From Clavulina sp. PMI_390 (taxonomy: Eukaryota; Basidiomycota; Agaricomycetes; Cantharellales; Hydnaceae): a DNA stretch of 64,000 nucleotides. The stretch covers positions 4,621-68,620 of the forward strand of contig WIDE01000055.1 of NCBI GenBank assembly GCA_015039315.1. The letters run 5' to 3'. The notes under the pieces are model-generated. The model worked only from the letters and a program-made list of their open reading frames with translations, made no database searches and was not told the DNA's origin. Numbering within the stretch: position 1 is the stretch's first letter; each line of letters starts with the position of its first letter. A program made the translations under genes and the position numbers. This document shows, piece after piece, positions 11,887 through 23,920 of the stretch.

Positions 11887-14871
11887 ATGGATGGATCTCC
11901 CGAAGCAGTCTCGGGCCCTTCTTCGCAGCCTACGATCAAGCCGGCGCCAATGAAAAACGCGTCAATACCCCCATACATCCCTCGATCCTCGACAGTAAGT
12001 GGCACAAACGCGTACAGTGGCTCTCGCAGTGGACTCATATGGCATGGTAGATCGAGATGTACACCAATCTGGCGGCGACAGGCTCCGCCAAGGCGCCATC
12101 AGCGCAGGCCAAAGCCACTGAGACATCCTCAGCCGCGTCGCGTTTCGTGAATCCGTACGTCAATGCAGCGGTCGCGCGGCCTCGCACAGACGCTCTAGCC
12201 CGCTCGGTGTCAGAGCGCTCGCTGCTGGGGCCGTCATCTTCATCCTTATCCCCGCCATCAGCACCGCCGCCTGTGAAAGCAACCACCTCTGGCCTCGTGT
12301 CGGGGTCTCGTCCCACCCATCCCACGACGACAACGACGCGTCCGCCTTTCACTAAATCGCGCTCCGTCTCCTCCTCAAGTGCCAGCACGCAGCAGAAACG
12401 CGCCGCCGCTGCTGACCCCGACTATCGCCCTGATGGGCGCGGCGCTACCGGAGGTGTGGCTGCGTCGGCGTCCAGCTCAGCGCATAACAGTAGTGGTAGC
12501 ACGCGCGTGCGTTCACGTCCTCCTAAGGCTCAGACAAACCCTCCGCCTGGGCCCGACACGACCTGGATACCGAAGAATCTCGCGGGCAAGATGCAGTTCT
12601 CGGACTTTCAGCCTGGCGAGTACCTCGACCGTAACGACTGGGGTCCCGGGATGAAATTCCCTGATAACCTTGACCCCCCTCCGGGTTTGGAGACTCTCCG
12701 GTGCTTATTTTGCGAAAAGCAGTATGCTGGTGTGAATGCCAGAAGCATGTGGCGCAGACATGTTGCTCATAAGCATGACGTCGTGCTGGCTGGCGCTAAG
12801 AATACCGCCGGCAGCTCTGGCCCTCGCTCGCGGTCGCGCAAGAAGGGCGGAGTCTACGGCGTTGGACCTCCGCGTAAGTCTAGGTTTGATCACTGAGATT
12901 GATGCGAGCATCTGACAATCATTTCCAATTCATGTTCCTTTTTTAGGCCGAGCCAACGCCCGCCGCACTGCGCGCGAAGAAGAAACCGCCAAGGTACATG
13001 ACGTTGCTGACGATAGTGATGAAGATGACGAAGAAATGGATGAGGATGAATTCCTCGCGGACGAGTCCATGGTCGTTGACCAGGAGAATGAAGCGTCTGA
13101 TCCGGAGAGTGACTTCGAGTTCGATCCTCCCCCCACGACGCTGCCTTCGGCTGAGCCAGCTGTTCCTGAACTCCCTACGGCTGAACATAAAGGTCCTGTG
13201 CTCGTCGCCGATGAAAAATGGGATGATGATGTGCCGAACTCGGTTCTCTACCCGTTCAGCCAACTGCCTCGTCCTGCACCCGCAACCGCATCAACATCAA
13301 CTCCTGCTCCCCTCCGCCGCTCATTCTCGACTCCTGCGGGCGTAGAATCCATCTCCGCCTTCCTACTCCCTGCATTTGAAGCCGACACCCCCGTGAGCAG
13401 CAGTAAGGGCAAGGAGCGAGCGGCGGGTGAGCGAGTGGGTAGCCCTCCTGCGTCATATTCCTTTCGTTCGCACTCCGCCCTCGATCTCCAAGGGCCGTCG
13501 TTCCTCGGGCGTTCCTCAACCTCTACCTCCAGCTCCTCCCAGCCCCACTCCCACCCGCTCGCTGCATCATCATCGTCATCATCCTCAGATTCTGGAAATG
13601 GAACCACAGCATCCTCCCAGCAGTCCAACGCAGACTCAGGGGACGGGGCTGCTGGGGTCTTCGGACCCCCAAGAGGAGGTGAACAGCGAGACTTCTTCTC
13701 TGTCGCAGCCATGAAGAAGCACAAAGTGGCTCTCCTCCCAAGCATTACCCTCGCCGGGCCTGCTTCCTTGCGTGGCTCAAAGGGCATCCAAGATGTGTTC
13801 TCATCTCCGCCTGCCCCACGCATTTCTGGGGCCCCACGTTCGGGACTGACCCCACGATGGAAACCGGGCGCGAGCGGCCTCGCAGGCGAGTCATTCCTCG
13901 ATGATAGCCCTCTTCGAGGCTTGTCCAGCAGACTGCCTAGTACCCCAGATAGGGGCCGCGCTTTGAACACTGTGACCCCTGCTCGATCAGATAGGAAGCG
14001 TTTGATGTCTGAGGAGACTCGACGCCAGTGGATGTCCATTCTTGATAGCCCTGGCCCGCTCGGTTTGGTGTCCTCTCCAGCTTCCCGCCTTCACAGTCAC
14101 GCAACATCTATGTCCATCTCGTCATTAGCGGGCTCATTCATGGTTGATTCGTCGCCCGTACAGCCATTGGCGTCGGGCTCGTCCAAAGGCCGCTCATTCT
14201 TCATGCCTCCTCCGTCGAGCTCCCCAACTGCTGGCGGAAGTGGGAGTGGAGGAGAGGAGGTCAAGGAGAATGATGGTGACGCGCTTAACTCATCCACTTC
14301 CTCGCTCGCCTCTGTTCTTCGTGGTGGCTCTTCCGCGAGTGGAAGCACCGTTGGTGCAAGTGGGAACGGCGCCACCACGAACCATAGACGGATGCGCTCG
14401 CACTCGATGCTAGACACACCTGGGTCCTCCTTCAGCTTCATGACACGCCAATCCCCACGATACACCAACGGCTCCTACACCCGCAGCAGCAGCGTCGACA
14501 TCGACAATTCTCTGTCTAGCTCCCTCTCCACGTCATTCGATGACGATCCCTTCCGTTCGCTGCATCTCAATCCATCTTCGACACCCTCATCCACCTTCCC
14601 CTGGGATCTTGATATGATTACGCGTCCTGCCATCCGTTCGCCAGGGATCTTGTTCACCAGCTCGAACAGCCCCTTCCGATTGAGTGGGTTGGGAGTGAAG
14701 CGTTCCAGAGAAGACGATGAAGAGGAAGATGACCTGCGTATGAATGCCTCGCCCACGAAGGGCAGCGGGTTGAGTGTTTTCGGTGGTCTGTCAGATGCGC
14801 TGGAGATCGATGCGTATGACTGGGACCGTGACATGAGCCCCGTGAAGAAGAGAGCAAAGACCTCTGCATAA
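11887..14871 (+). CDS. Disordered protein with a single C2H2-like zinc finger
   Basis: Three exons (11887..11994, 12051..12873, 12947..14871) join in phase to give 951 aa. The only ordered signature is a finger-like motif starting CLFCEKQY, with C254 and C257, then H273 and H276 or H278 (C-x2-C-x15-H-x2/4-H). Intron 2 follows it closely. The rest is Ser/Pro/Thr-rich and probably disordered. It contains an acidic stretch directly after the finger (about 320-345), many SP/TP sites, and a basic-plus-acidic patch (KRSREDDEEEDD) near residue 895. The C-terminus is Lys/Arg-rich (PVKKRAKTSA), which looks like a nuclear localisation signal. A nuclear DNA- or protein-binding role is an inference. I do not recognise an orthologue. 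Antisense ORFs such as 13248..14039 are composition shadows. Confidence 0.75.
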
Positions 14872-15716
14872 AGGTTACATTTTCCACCATCACTTTCTAT
14901 CCAAATCTGTTCCTATCCTCCTACTCATGCTTCGAACCTCACTTCCTACTCTGAATTTGTCGTTTTCCTGAATTGCCATCCGATCTCTCCATATCCTCGT
15001 AAATCTCAAAATAATCTCTACTTTCTTCCCCCTTACTACTCTGTTTTGACTACCTGTTTCCGTGGCTCTTTCTTCTCCTGTCTGATCTCTCATGCCTGTT
15101 CTTTTCACCATTTCGCACTATTTCGATCAAATCTTTCTCAGCAACGCTCTTTTGGGACGTTGCCTAGGGTCAATTTTGTTTGAATTTTTTCCTCCTTGGT
15201 TCTGCCCAATTCTCTTCTTGATTGAATGTTCTCCATTTGTTTCCTTTCCGTGTCTGCTGAACTGCCTGACTACTTCCTTTCCCCGCTTCCTCGTCCACCA
15301 GCCCAAGCTATTCCTATTCTATTGATCTCGATACTTTCCCTAGCTCATGAACACTGTAGCAACAACATTTGAATCATTTTTTGTTCCCGATCCTCTTGCT
15401 TCCTTATATGCAGTGCTGTCCATCCGCTTGGGTGGGTATTGAGAATGGCCCAGAGTATACAGCACTATTCTTCTGTAAATTGTTCTTTCCGATATGCTCA
15501 TTTGCCTTCCAAGTAAGTAGTCCCATGCAAAATTTTCTTGCACCATATGGCGTGTAGCCGGTTTGTTTTGATGTTATTGAGCAGTGGATAAGTGCGTACA
15601 TTGATGAGGAGAATGAGCCAGACGTGCAATGAGAAGAATGAGAAGAAATATCCAATGAATTTGCAAGAAACAGCCAGTCAGTTGCATTGATAAACGTAGT
15701 GAGTAGCAAGAAACGG
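14872..15716. other. Convergent 3' intergenic region
   Basis: This is the T-rich 3' flank of the zinc-finger gene and of the minus-strand UTP14 gene. No gene is seen. Short ORFs are not supported. Confidence 0.4.
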
Positions 15717-18700
15717 TCAGAATCTTTGCTGGACGGGATCAATGATGGTGCCCATCTGAGTAGGAAACAACGTTTGTTAGCAAACCCTACTCGAAGCAGG
15801 GAATAAAGCACAGCGAAAGACTTGCCTTTTTGACGACCCTCGGAAGGGTCCCCTTCTGGAAGGATGTCCGGGTATTCCACTCGGGACCCACAGGGGTATC
15901 AAGGGACTTCTCAAACTGTGCCCTACTGGTGTATGGATGCGGGAGATCTCGGACAAGATACTTGCTCGCCTTCTTGTCCTTCTTCTCTGAGATGATGAGA
16001 TGTGCTTTCCCTGCATCAGCGCGCGCCGTGGGAGCGATGCCAGGGACTTTCTTGATTAGCGATGGGTGTGGGGCGCGTTTTGATTTCTTCGTGCCCTTGC
16101 CGCCCCATGATCCCTGATGGATGATGATACGGGATCAGTTTGGACGCCAAGCAAATAAGATTATGAAAAGCATCTCACCCATCCTGCGAGTGTCATATCG
16201 ATCTCTTTAGGTGCTGCAGCTTCGATCTCACGCTGTTTCCTAGCGTTGAATTCCTGGAACGAACAAACATGTTAGCTGGGTCGGACCAAGCACGGCAAAT
16301 ATTTCGGCCCACCTCAATCACGTTATCGCCAGCAAATGCCAGTGCAACAAGATCGCGCTGCTTGAATGCCTTGACGCCATTACTCCCCTGTGCTGGTGCG
16401 TCCTCATCCATTTCATCATCCGAGTCCTGGTATGCTCCATCGACCACAGTCGCTTTCTTCTTGCCCTTCGCCTTACTCTTTCCTGCGTTAGCTTTGGGTG
16501 CAGGTTCAGGTTCGGCAGGAGCCGGAATAAACCCTGCTTCAACATCCACGTCGATCTCCACGAGAGCATCGTCCGCTTCCCTATCAAGGGCATCCTGTGA
16601 CCGCGCAAGTTGCTTCTTGAGGGCAGCTTGAGACTTCGCATCAGCACCACTGTCTTTCGACACTAAGGTTTCATTCCTCTTGCGTGACAATTTGGCTGTG
16701 GACGAGCCAACCGTGAGCCAGGGGTTTTCAACAGCTTTTGTAGTGACGGAGTTCGAGATAGAAGGTGGCAAAGCGAGGGGGGTGGTTTGCTGGAGAGCGG
16801 ATGGCTTAATTTGAGGGGAATCATCGTGTGAGGATTTCAACGTGGTGCTGGACGCATCGGAGGGAGGAGGATGAGGTACCCGTTGGCTGGCTGGTCCGCG
16901 TGAAGATGACGGCTAACAGAACCTAGGATTTAGAGACATAGTTTAGACATAATATTGACAAAACTCACATCATCAGCGGTTGGGCGGAAGATCATCCGAC
17001 CAGAATTTCCTTGAACGAGCATCGAATTGGATGGTTCCTCGTTGGCTGGAGTAGTGCCTTCAGCCCCACCGGTGAGCCCCAGAAGCTCGGCTCGGAAGTC
17101 ATCAGCATCTGCTTGAGCAGCTCTGTCTTCTCTCGCAGCAGCCTCGCGCATGAACTTCATGTCAAGGATACCAGCCTTTTTCTTCTTCCCACTAGAAGCA
17201 GGAAGGCCAGAGGTATCAGCTCCCTCTGCAGCCAACTCCTCGAAGGCACGCCCAGTAATGTCTTCCACGTCTTGCTCAGGGTCGGAATCGGAATCAGGGG
17301 CCTCACCATCAGAGTCAAGGCCCTGGATCTTGCGCCTGAGCTGCTCGCCCCGCTCCAGCTGAGCATTCAGCTCTCTGCGCTGATCCACGTCGAGATCCTT
17401 GCCACGCGCCATCATCTGCTTGGCCCACTTGCCCGTATTTTTATGGCGCATGGTAGCCCGCTCCTTGGCCCTCTCCATCTCAAGCTTGAGGCGTTCCGCT
17501 TCAGCCGCCTCGGGGTCCAAGTTCGCTACCTCGTCCAGTGACAGCGCGTTCTTTTCGCGCGCCTTCTTCTGAATCTTCCGGTATGTTTTGGATTTGATTT
17601 TCGCAATCCGCTTCGCTTTGGCATCTGCTCGGAACATGAGCTCACGTGCGTGTCGCAATTCGGCGCGTCGTGCAGCAACTTCCTCTTTGGTGAGGTGTGC
17701 CATCTCAAGATCTTCTGTTTGCTCAATGTCGGATTCACGAAGCTTTGCAGATTTGAGCAGGCGATCCACAGCGCTTTCGAGCTCATTAGACGGCTAGGTG
17801 AGAGTTGGCGATGCGGATAGAAAACACGGTGGCAAGAAGGGTTCCAGACGAGAAATGAGTCAGCGTTATGATCGGAGCGTTCTGGAATGAATGATGTTTG
17901 CATACTTTGAAATTGCCCGATAGCTCAGATATAGAGGGTTGGGAGATCGGTGCCTTCTGAAGAGGGAAGGACAAATGCTCTGCCTATGTGTACGAGAAAA
18001 TGTTAGGTTAGGCCGCCAAATACTGCGAGATAGTTAGGAGCGAACCTCTCGTATCCGCTTCATCGTCGGCGCCCACTTCTCGACTTCGACTTTGGTCGCA
18101 TCGTACGCTGCCTGTCGATCGATTTTTTCTTGGGCACGAGTAGGAAGAGGTGCAGCAAGGGTATCAACTTTTGTCGACGCAAGAGCTCGAGCAGCCTTGT
18201 CGAGTGATACAGTTTTGGTTCCCGAGAGGGGCTGAAGGAGGTCATCCAAGCTCAGTTTACCTGCAAAAAGAAGCATTAGCATCAAAGTAATCGAGTATAC
18301 ATATGCCGAAGACGGTAAGCGGAGTGGAATTGACTCACTATCTCCCATAGCCCGAGCAGCAAACTCGCTTTCTGCACCGGCTTCCGTAAGCTCAGTGAGA
18401 GTGCGTCGCTTGCGTTTCCGAGTATTCGAGGCCGCAGTATCCTCCTCCAACTTTGATGCTTTACGCTTCTGCAGCGGTGTAAGATCGTCGATGAAACGAT
18501 CCAGTTTCTCCAGTGCGTCATCTCCCTGAGACTCGTCATCAGAAAGAGCGAGGACGTCAGCTTCATCTTCATCGGCGTCCTCTTCCTCGTCTTCGTCTTC
18601 GTCCTCCTCATCCTCATCGTCGTCATTGTCGTCATCGTCGCCCTCGTTATTCGATTCGGAGCCTGAGACGGAGGCGGCAGCACCATCTTCCAGCATGGCA

Positions 18701-19395
18701 GATAATGATACGCCCTCGTCATCATCGACATCATCTTCGTCTTCATCGTCTTCATCCTCTGCGTCCTCGTCACCATCTTCCATTTCCTCATCTTCGTCCT
18801 CGTTCAGGTTGACATCCGGAAGAGTACCGAGAGGAGCACGATTCGGAGGGTCGCGGCGTTTTGATTTGGATGATTTCTTCTAACGACCGAAACAAGCATG
18901 ATGATTGCATAGGTAAGACGCGTGAGACTATGCAGAAATGCTCGAGGTACTCACCGAATCGGCAAACTTGAAGTTGGCAAAGCGCTCCTCGTCACTTTCC
19001 CCCTCAAATGCCTCATCTGAATCGATGTCCTCGTCGTCCTCACTATCGACGACACCAAAGTCTCCCTCCATGTTTGCGGCAATCTTACGGCGAAGAGCCT
19101 CAACATCGCTGTCGACGTCATCAGCATCATCGTCGAGTCCCCGATGCTTAGAAGAAGTTTCTCCAACAAGCTCTTCTCTGTCTACTTTGAGTTCGACACG
19201 AGCCCTTTTGTTTTTTCCGGGTGCGTATTCATAGAGGTCATCTGAGGCTGGTTGTAGTGTAGATTTAGCCTTCTTTTCTTGACGTCTTTGATACCCAGAG
19301 ACATTTCTCGAGACATTCGAAGCCTTTGAACGAGAGCCAGAGGGTTTTGCAGAGGAAAAGGCAGGACGGCCACCAGATCTCTTTGGGCCTGCCAT
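15717..19395 (-). CDS. UTP14: U3 snoRNP / SSU-processome protein Utp14
   Basis: Nine exons on the minus strand (19395..18955, 18879..18339, 18260..18046, 17983..17906, 17793..16969, 16912..16313, 16253..16179, 16113..15826, 15755..15717) give 1033 aa with every junction in frame. Utp14 family features are present: acidic Asp/Glu tracts in the N-terminal half, the REAEHLSFPLQ block, a charged helical stretch with KSKTYRKIQKKAREK, the HKNTGKWAKQMM segment, the WGSWGG motif (split by an intron), and a C-terminal block LPRVVKK then GTIIDP. Utp14 joins the nucleolar 90S pre-ribosome and activates the helicase Dhr1 to release U3 snoRNA during 18S rRNA maturation. The last intron has a GC donor (GCAAGT), and the last exon encodes only 12 residues. 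A start at MAGPKRSGG is natural. Expression is probably co-regulated with ribosome biogenesis. Confidence 0.93.
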
Positions 19396-19792
19396 AGAGT
19401 TGCACTGTCGGTGTACACACGCGCAAACATTGCCGATCCTCATATTGTTCAAGTCGCCTTGCGTCCACCCTCTTGAGCCATTGCATGGAAATTCCCTAAA
19501 TACCTTATATTTCATATTTTCACCTACACCTCATACATGGCTTCTCTCTAAGTCTTGGTCGAGTCTTATCTATGCTGATCACTGTTCAAGTTGTGTGTAG
19601 CTCTGACTGGGGGTGCTTTGTCCCTTTGCGCCACTCTACTCTACCCAATATTTGTGAATACCCACCCTAATCCCACCTACCACAATTCAACAACGACGTC
19701 TGTGTGGTACAACTTCTGGAATTGTAACAGTGGTCTCAACGTTCCTGCCCACTCGCCATCATCGCGGTCCTTACCAGTCTAGTTGTTCGAAT
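19396..19792. promoter_or_regulatory. Divergent promoter region UTP14 / unknown gene
   Basis: About 400 bp lie between two divergently transcribed start codons. I see CT-rich and CCACC-rich patches but no unambiguous TATA box. Confidence 0.4.
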
Positions 19793-21723
19793 ATGGCACT
19801 CCAAGTTACACCCTCCGGAACTGCGATGTCGTTGCTCAGGAAAAGATTCCAAACCATCCGAGAACTAGAAAGCCTTAGTAAGTATCCCTCTTTTTTACCG
19901 TAACCGCTCAACCACCTCAGCCACCTCATTGAATGTAATGTGTAGAGGATACCACTAAGCTGAGATTCAGACCCCGAAGAGAAGATCAGAAACGAACTCG
20001 AGAGGCTTTCGTCCGGACGGTTACCACTATCGGAAATGAAAGCATGGAAACATACCTCGTGAAGGAAGCTTCGGTCCAAACTCTGCCGACATCCGACGAA
20101 GTCTTCGAGAACTGGGAGGGTTGGACAGAAAGAAGCGGGACGCCTATGGACCCTGATAGACCAGAATCCCCTCCCCCTCCTCTTGTTTCCAATCTCGATC
20201 GAATTATGATCGAAGTCCAGGCAACAGCCAACGATGAGGAGGATGACGACTTCAGTACTGGATCGTCGATGCTCAACCCTCGTGTCGCTGCCGTGACCGC
20301 TGCCACCGCAAATTCAAGCCTTTCGCAAGACATCCTAGAGCCTACGCATATCCTGGTGGACTTTCCTAGCTTTGACAAATATCTTTTTGAAGACTCTGAG
20401 CCCTTCCCTGATATTACCCTCGAGCAGGCTCAACGGATGTCAAGAAGCGCTGATTTTATAAATCTCTGTGATCGATACGAAGAAGTGGCATCCGCTACAA
20501 CACTGGCTGCCCCCGTCAACGATGCCATATGCAACATCCTGGCTCTCATCGCTCAGAACGCTGATCCATACGCGGTAGGAGATCATGCGGGTAGCGCACT
20601 GATATTCTCCAATTCTCCGTCCAGCATGATTCCAGAGCTCGGAGATGGGAGAGATCTATCGTCCTCCACATTCGCCGTCCATCGAGGAGCTGGTGTCTCA
20701 CCACGCCAATTATTCTTGTGTTGGACATCACCCACTTCTCACCGGTCTTCCACTTCCGTCCTATCTTCGAAACGCAAGAGAGACGAGGATGATGTGGGGG
20801 ATGACGAGATAGAGCATTATTGGAAAAGATCTCGCTCAGAGGGATCTACGGACGTACCTGCTACCTCCACCTCGCCATACGAGCCGCCTTCCCCTCTCCC
20901 ACACCCAACTGGCTTGCAACCACTTAACGAGCCAATGGTCATTGACTCGTGCGAACCTCCTCCAATAGAAGTCAGCGATCCCGCTGAAATCATCCTTGAG
21001 CAGCATCCACACCGCCGTCATATCATCGCTGTTCTCTTCAACCACTCCACCATATCATTTAGTTACCTCGACCAAGCTGGATCCATCACTTCCACCCCTA
21101 TCTCTATCCGGGACCCCCGCTTCGTTGCCTCAATCATGAGACTAATTGCAGGTGACCGGGCCTTAGCGGGCTACGAGACATGGCTCACACCTGCTATTCC
21201 TGTCAACAACAGAGACTCCCAAGGAATGATCCCCGCGGGTTCCCAAATAATACTCGGTCGCACTCAATATACTATCAGCTATGTGGTTGACGCCCTTGAA
21301 TATGATTCCGCTATATACACCAACCTCTTCGTCGCACACCCCACCGGACCAGGCCCTACAAATCCGATTTCCAAACTCCTCATCAAATTCTCATACCAAC
21401 CCTCTAACCTCCCTCGCGAAGACATTACCCTACGGCATCTCGCGAACAACACGCACGAGGATCGGATCATCCGGGTCTGCGGTGCATTTGTGCCTGTCAG
21501 GCTTTCTGACCCCCATAACTTCCGAGGAAAACTCCTCCCTGGTGGCGCAAACCGGCTCTATCGGGATCTCGAGCTGCGGGTCCTTATCCTTGGCGTCGTC
21601 GACCCCAGTGGCCCTATTCCATCAGGAGCACTCAGTCTAGATGCTGCAAGGGAAGTCCTCCCTGGTTTGGAGCATGTAATTCTGGAGCATTTGCCCGTGG
21701 AGGTTGTGGAAGATGGTGGTTGA
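19793..21723 (+). CDS. Conserved-looking protein of unknown function (620 aa)
   Basis: Exon 1 (19793..19877) joins exon 2 (19946..21723) in phase. The splice makes an AAG lysine codon and extends the long ORF upstream to an ATG shortly after the divergent promoter. I do not recognise the family. The N-terminal half is acidic and rich in Ser/Thr, with a basic KRKRDEDD-like patch near residue 290 that could act in nuclear import. The C-terminal half (about 350-600) looks ordered, with alternating hydrophobic strands (for example HIIAVLFNHSTISFSYLD) and repeated Ile/Leu-rich segments. No signal peptide or membrane segment is visible. It shares its promoter region with UTP14, which may only reflect gene spacing. 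Function unknown. Confidence 0.75.
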
Positions 21724-22247
21724 ACAGCGTGGGCCCCAAGCCCTGATCGTTGACCTGGCTCTTGAGTATGTTTTGAGTTAGTTCCAGGAGATTACTTGAC
21801 TGGGTGTTGGCTCGGTTGAAATTTTGTATGAGTGGATGCCTGCCAAGGTGGCTAGTATTCCTTATTGATAATTTACATAAAGGGCGGAAAAATATGCCAT
21901 CACGTTGCCCGCTTATCGGAGAGTCTCGGGTACTGCTCCGTCAAGCGCAATTTGCTACTAATATTGCTTTTTTCTTCTGCGAATTCATATGATACTGAAC
22001 CCAGGACCATCAGGGATTCCTACGCCTTTCGCAGCTGTGATCGAGCGAACCAGCCCTGATCCCCACAACAATAAATCACGATTATATGAATTGTTACTAT
22101 CGGTTGGCCTAGCCAAACACGATCATTCGGTAAGAACAAAAGGGTATATCTATGGAGCAGCGGGCGCGGCCCACGATCTAAACCTCTCAGAGGCCGGAAT
22201 GAAATGAAGGAACGTGGAGAAAGTTTTGAAATGAGCGTTGCATATGC
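21724..22247. other. Convergent 3' intergenic region
   Basis: Shared 3' flank of the unknown plus-strand gene and the minus-strand endoglucanase. No gene is seen. Confidence 0.4.
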
Positions 22248-23855
22248 TCAGTTGATATGCTTTGGGTGGTGACGAGCAGCACGCTTGCCGGTGGCGGGGA
22301 GGCATTGAGAATACTATAGATCACGAGGAAAATCTGAGTGAATATCATCGCGAGCGCCAGTGAAGGACTACGTACCCAGTCATTGTTGTACTGGCAAGTA
22401 CCTTCAGCGCAGGTTGTCGCGCCAGTCCAGTTGATGCCGCCACATTGGCCGTACTAAAAAAAGGGGGGGAAGTTAAAAGGCCGTTCATGGTATGACGAGG
22501 TTGTACACATACCAGAGGAGCGGCTGACGTCGAGGCTGGTGTGGAGCAGGAAGGAGCAGTCGAGCTCGAGGTGGAGAGAATATTAACCTGGCCTTGGCCC
22601 TCGAGGCATTGAGAGTACTGTAGTACCAGTGTGAGAAAAGGGGAGAGCGATGAAAGAAAGTTATACTGGACACACCCAATCGTTATTGTAGACACAAGTA
22701 CCGACAGCGCAAGCAGTTGGACCGGTCCAGCCTATTCCACCACATTGGCCGTACTATTATACAACCCCGTATCGTTAGATCCCATGAACGGACGGATTTT
22801 GAATGTGCTAAGCATACCAGAGCAGCAAGGCCGGAGCCCGAGCTTGAGCTAGATGTGGACACGTGCGACGAGGTGGTGCTGGTAGAGGTGTGGGCAGTGG
22901 TCGAAGCAGCCTTGGTGGTCGTGCTGGAGGTGGTAGAAACGGCCTTGGTGGATGAGGATGTAGAGCTGTGGGTGCTGCTAGTGCTGCTGGTGCTGGGGGG
23001 TTTCGAAGTGGACGAGGTACCAGGGGCGATACCATCGTAGCACACGCATTGCGCCCAGTCATTCATCGCTGCGACCGGGCAGGTGACCTGCTCGTATTCG
23101 ACAACTGGGTTGTCCCAAGTTCCATTGACGAGCGTGGTGGACATGATGTCGAAGTGGGCGCCATAACCATAATTATTGGTAGCACCGACAGCCGGGCACC
23201 AAACTTCATTACCATTATGCGGGCACAACTATTCGTGACGGTCCGGCGATCCGAGAAGGTCAGCTGCATAATTACTGACGCAAGGAAAAGTCTACTCACG
23301 TTCGTGACCATCACGATGATAGACTCTCCTGCCCCGGCGGTACTCCCGCAAGTAGAGCAGCCCGAGTAGCCTTGGTTAGTCAGCTGGATAGCAAAAATTG
23401 AGCCAGGTATCGCCATGTTATGATTAACCTCCTTACCTTGTAGCATACACCACAACCAGCCCCACACCAGCTGCTGTTATCAGCATCAAAGAGTACCTGG
23501 GAACCACTTGAATCGGGATTCAGCCTAGGCCAGGGAATATCGCCATGCGAGCAAAAGATACTTACGCCGCAGTGTACACGCCAGGGGCGATCTCGTACTG
23601 CCAACTGAAGGCCGAATTTACACCACAACCGCAAGCGCCTGGATTCAGGATAATTAGCCTCACCTCGGCAATGGTGAGCCCGAGAGCTACTAACCTTCTT
23701 GCCCATCGCTGTAACGCTAGTGTAGGAAATGAGATTTGTCAGAAGATTTTAGCCCGGGAGGCGGGAAAGAAGGGACTAACAGTGGTTGTCGCAAGAGCAG
23801 CGAACGCGGGCGCAGCAAGCAAAGAAAGTGTGGAAAGAATGTGGAACATCGACAT
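22248..23855 (-). CDS. Secreted GH45-like endoglucanase with two CBM1 modules
   Basis: Ten exons (23855..23781, 23716..23695, 23638..23566, 23506..23437, 23383..23300, 23228..22818, 22753..22676, 22617..22513, 22453..22376, 22313..22248) give 353 aa. Residues 1 to about 20 form a signal peptide ([13 protein letters not shown]). The catalytic part starts [13 protein letters not shown] and holds [10 protein letters not shown] (N115) and AHFDI (D135). It resembles the double-psi beta-barrel of GH45, in particular the type whose general acid is the Asp of HFD and whose assisting residue is the Asn of GNxxWC. The enzyme would cut beta-1,4-glucan outside the cell. A Ser/Thr linker (about 175-245) leads to two CBM1 cellulose-binding modules, each with YGQCGG...GTC...NNDW and YSQCL (246-276 and 307-337). 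Exon 2 is a 22-nt micro-exon. Several GH45-like proteins of this kind are annotated as expansin/EGV-like, so hydrolytic activity is not certain. Confidence 0.88.
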
Positions 23856-23913
23856 GGCCAGCACCAGTGAGAGGAGAGTAAGTTGGATGGAGATCGTAAA
23901 CACGACCGCCGCC

Positions 23914-23920
23914 CTTTATA
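23914..23920 (-). promoter_or_regulatory. TATA box of the endoglucanase gene
   Basis: TATAAAG on the minus strand lies 59 nt upstream of the ATG at 23855. The position and sequence fit a core promoter of an inducible secreted-enzyme gene. Confidence 0.55.

Noticed and set aside
13248..14039. Minus-strand ORF of 263 codons
   Set aside because: It is antisense to exon 3 of the finger protein gene; the composition is a mirror of its Ser-rich repeats.
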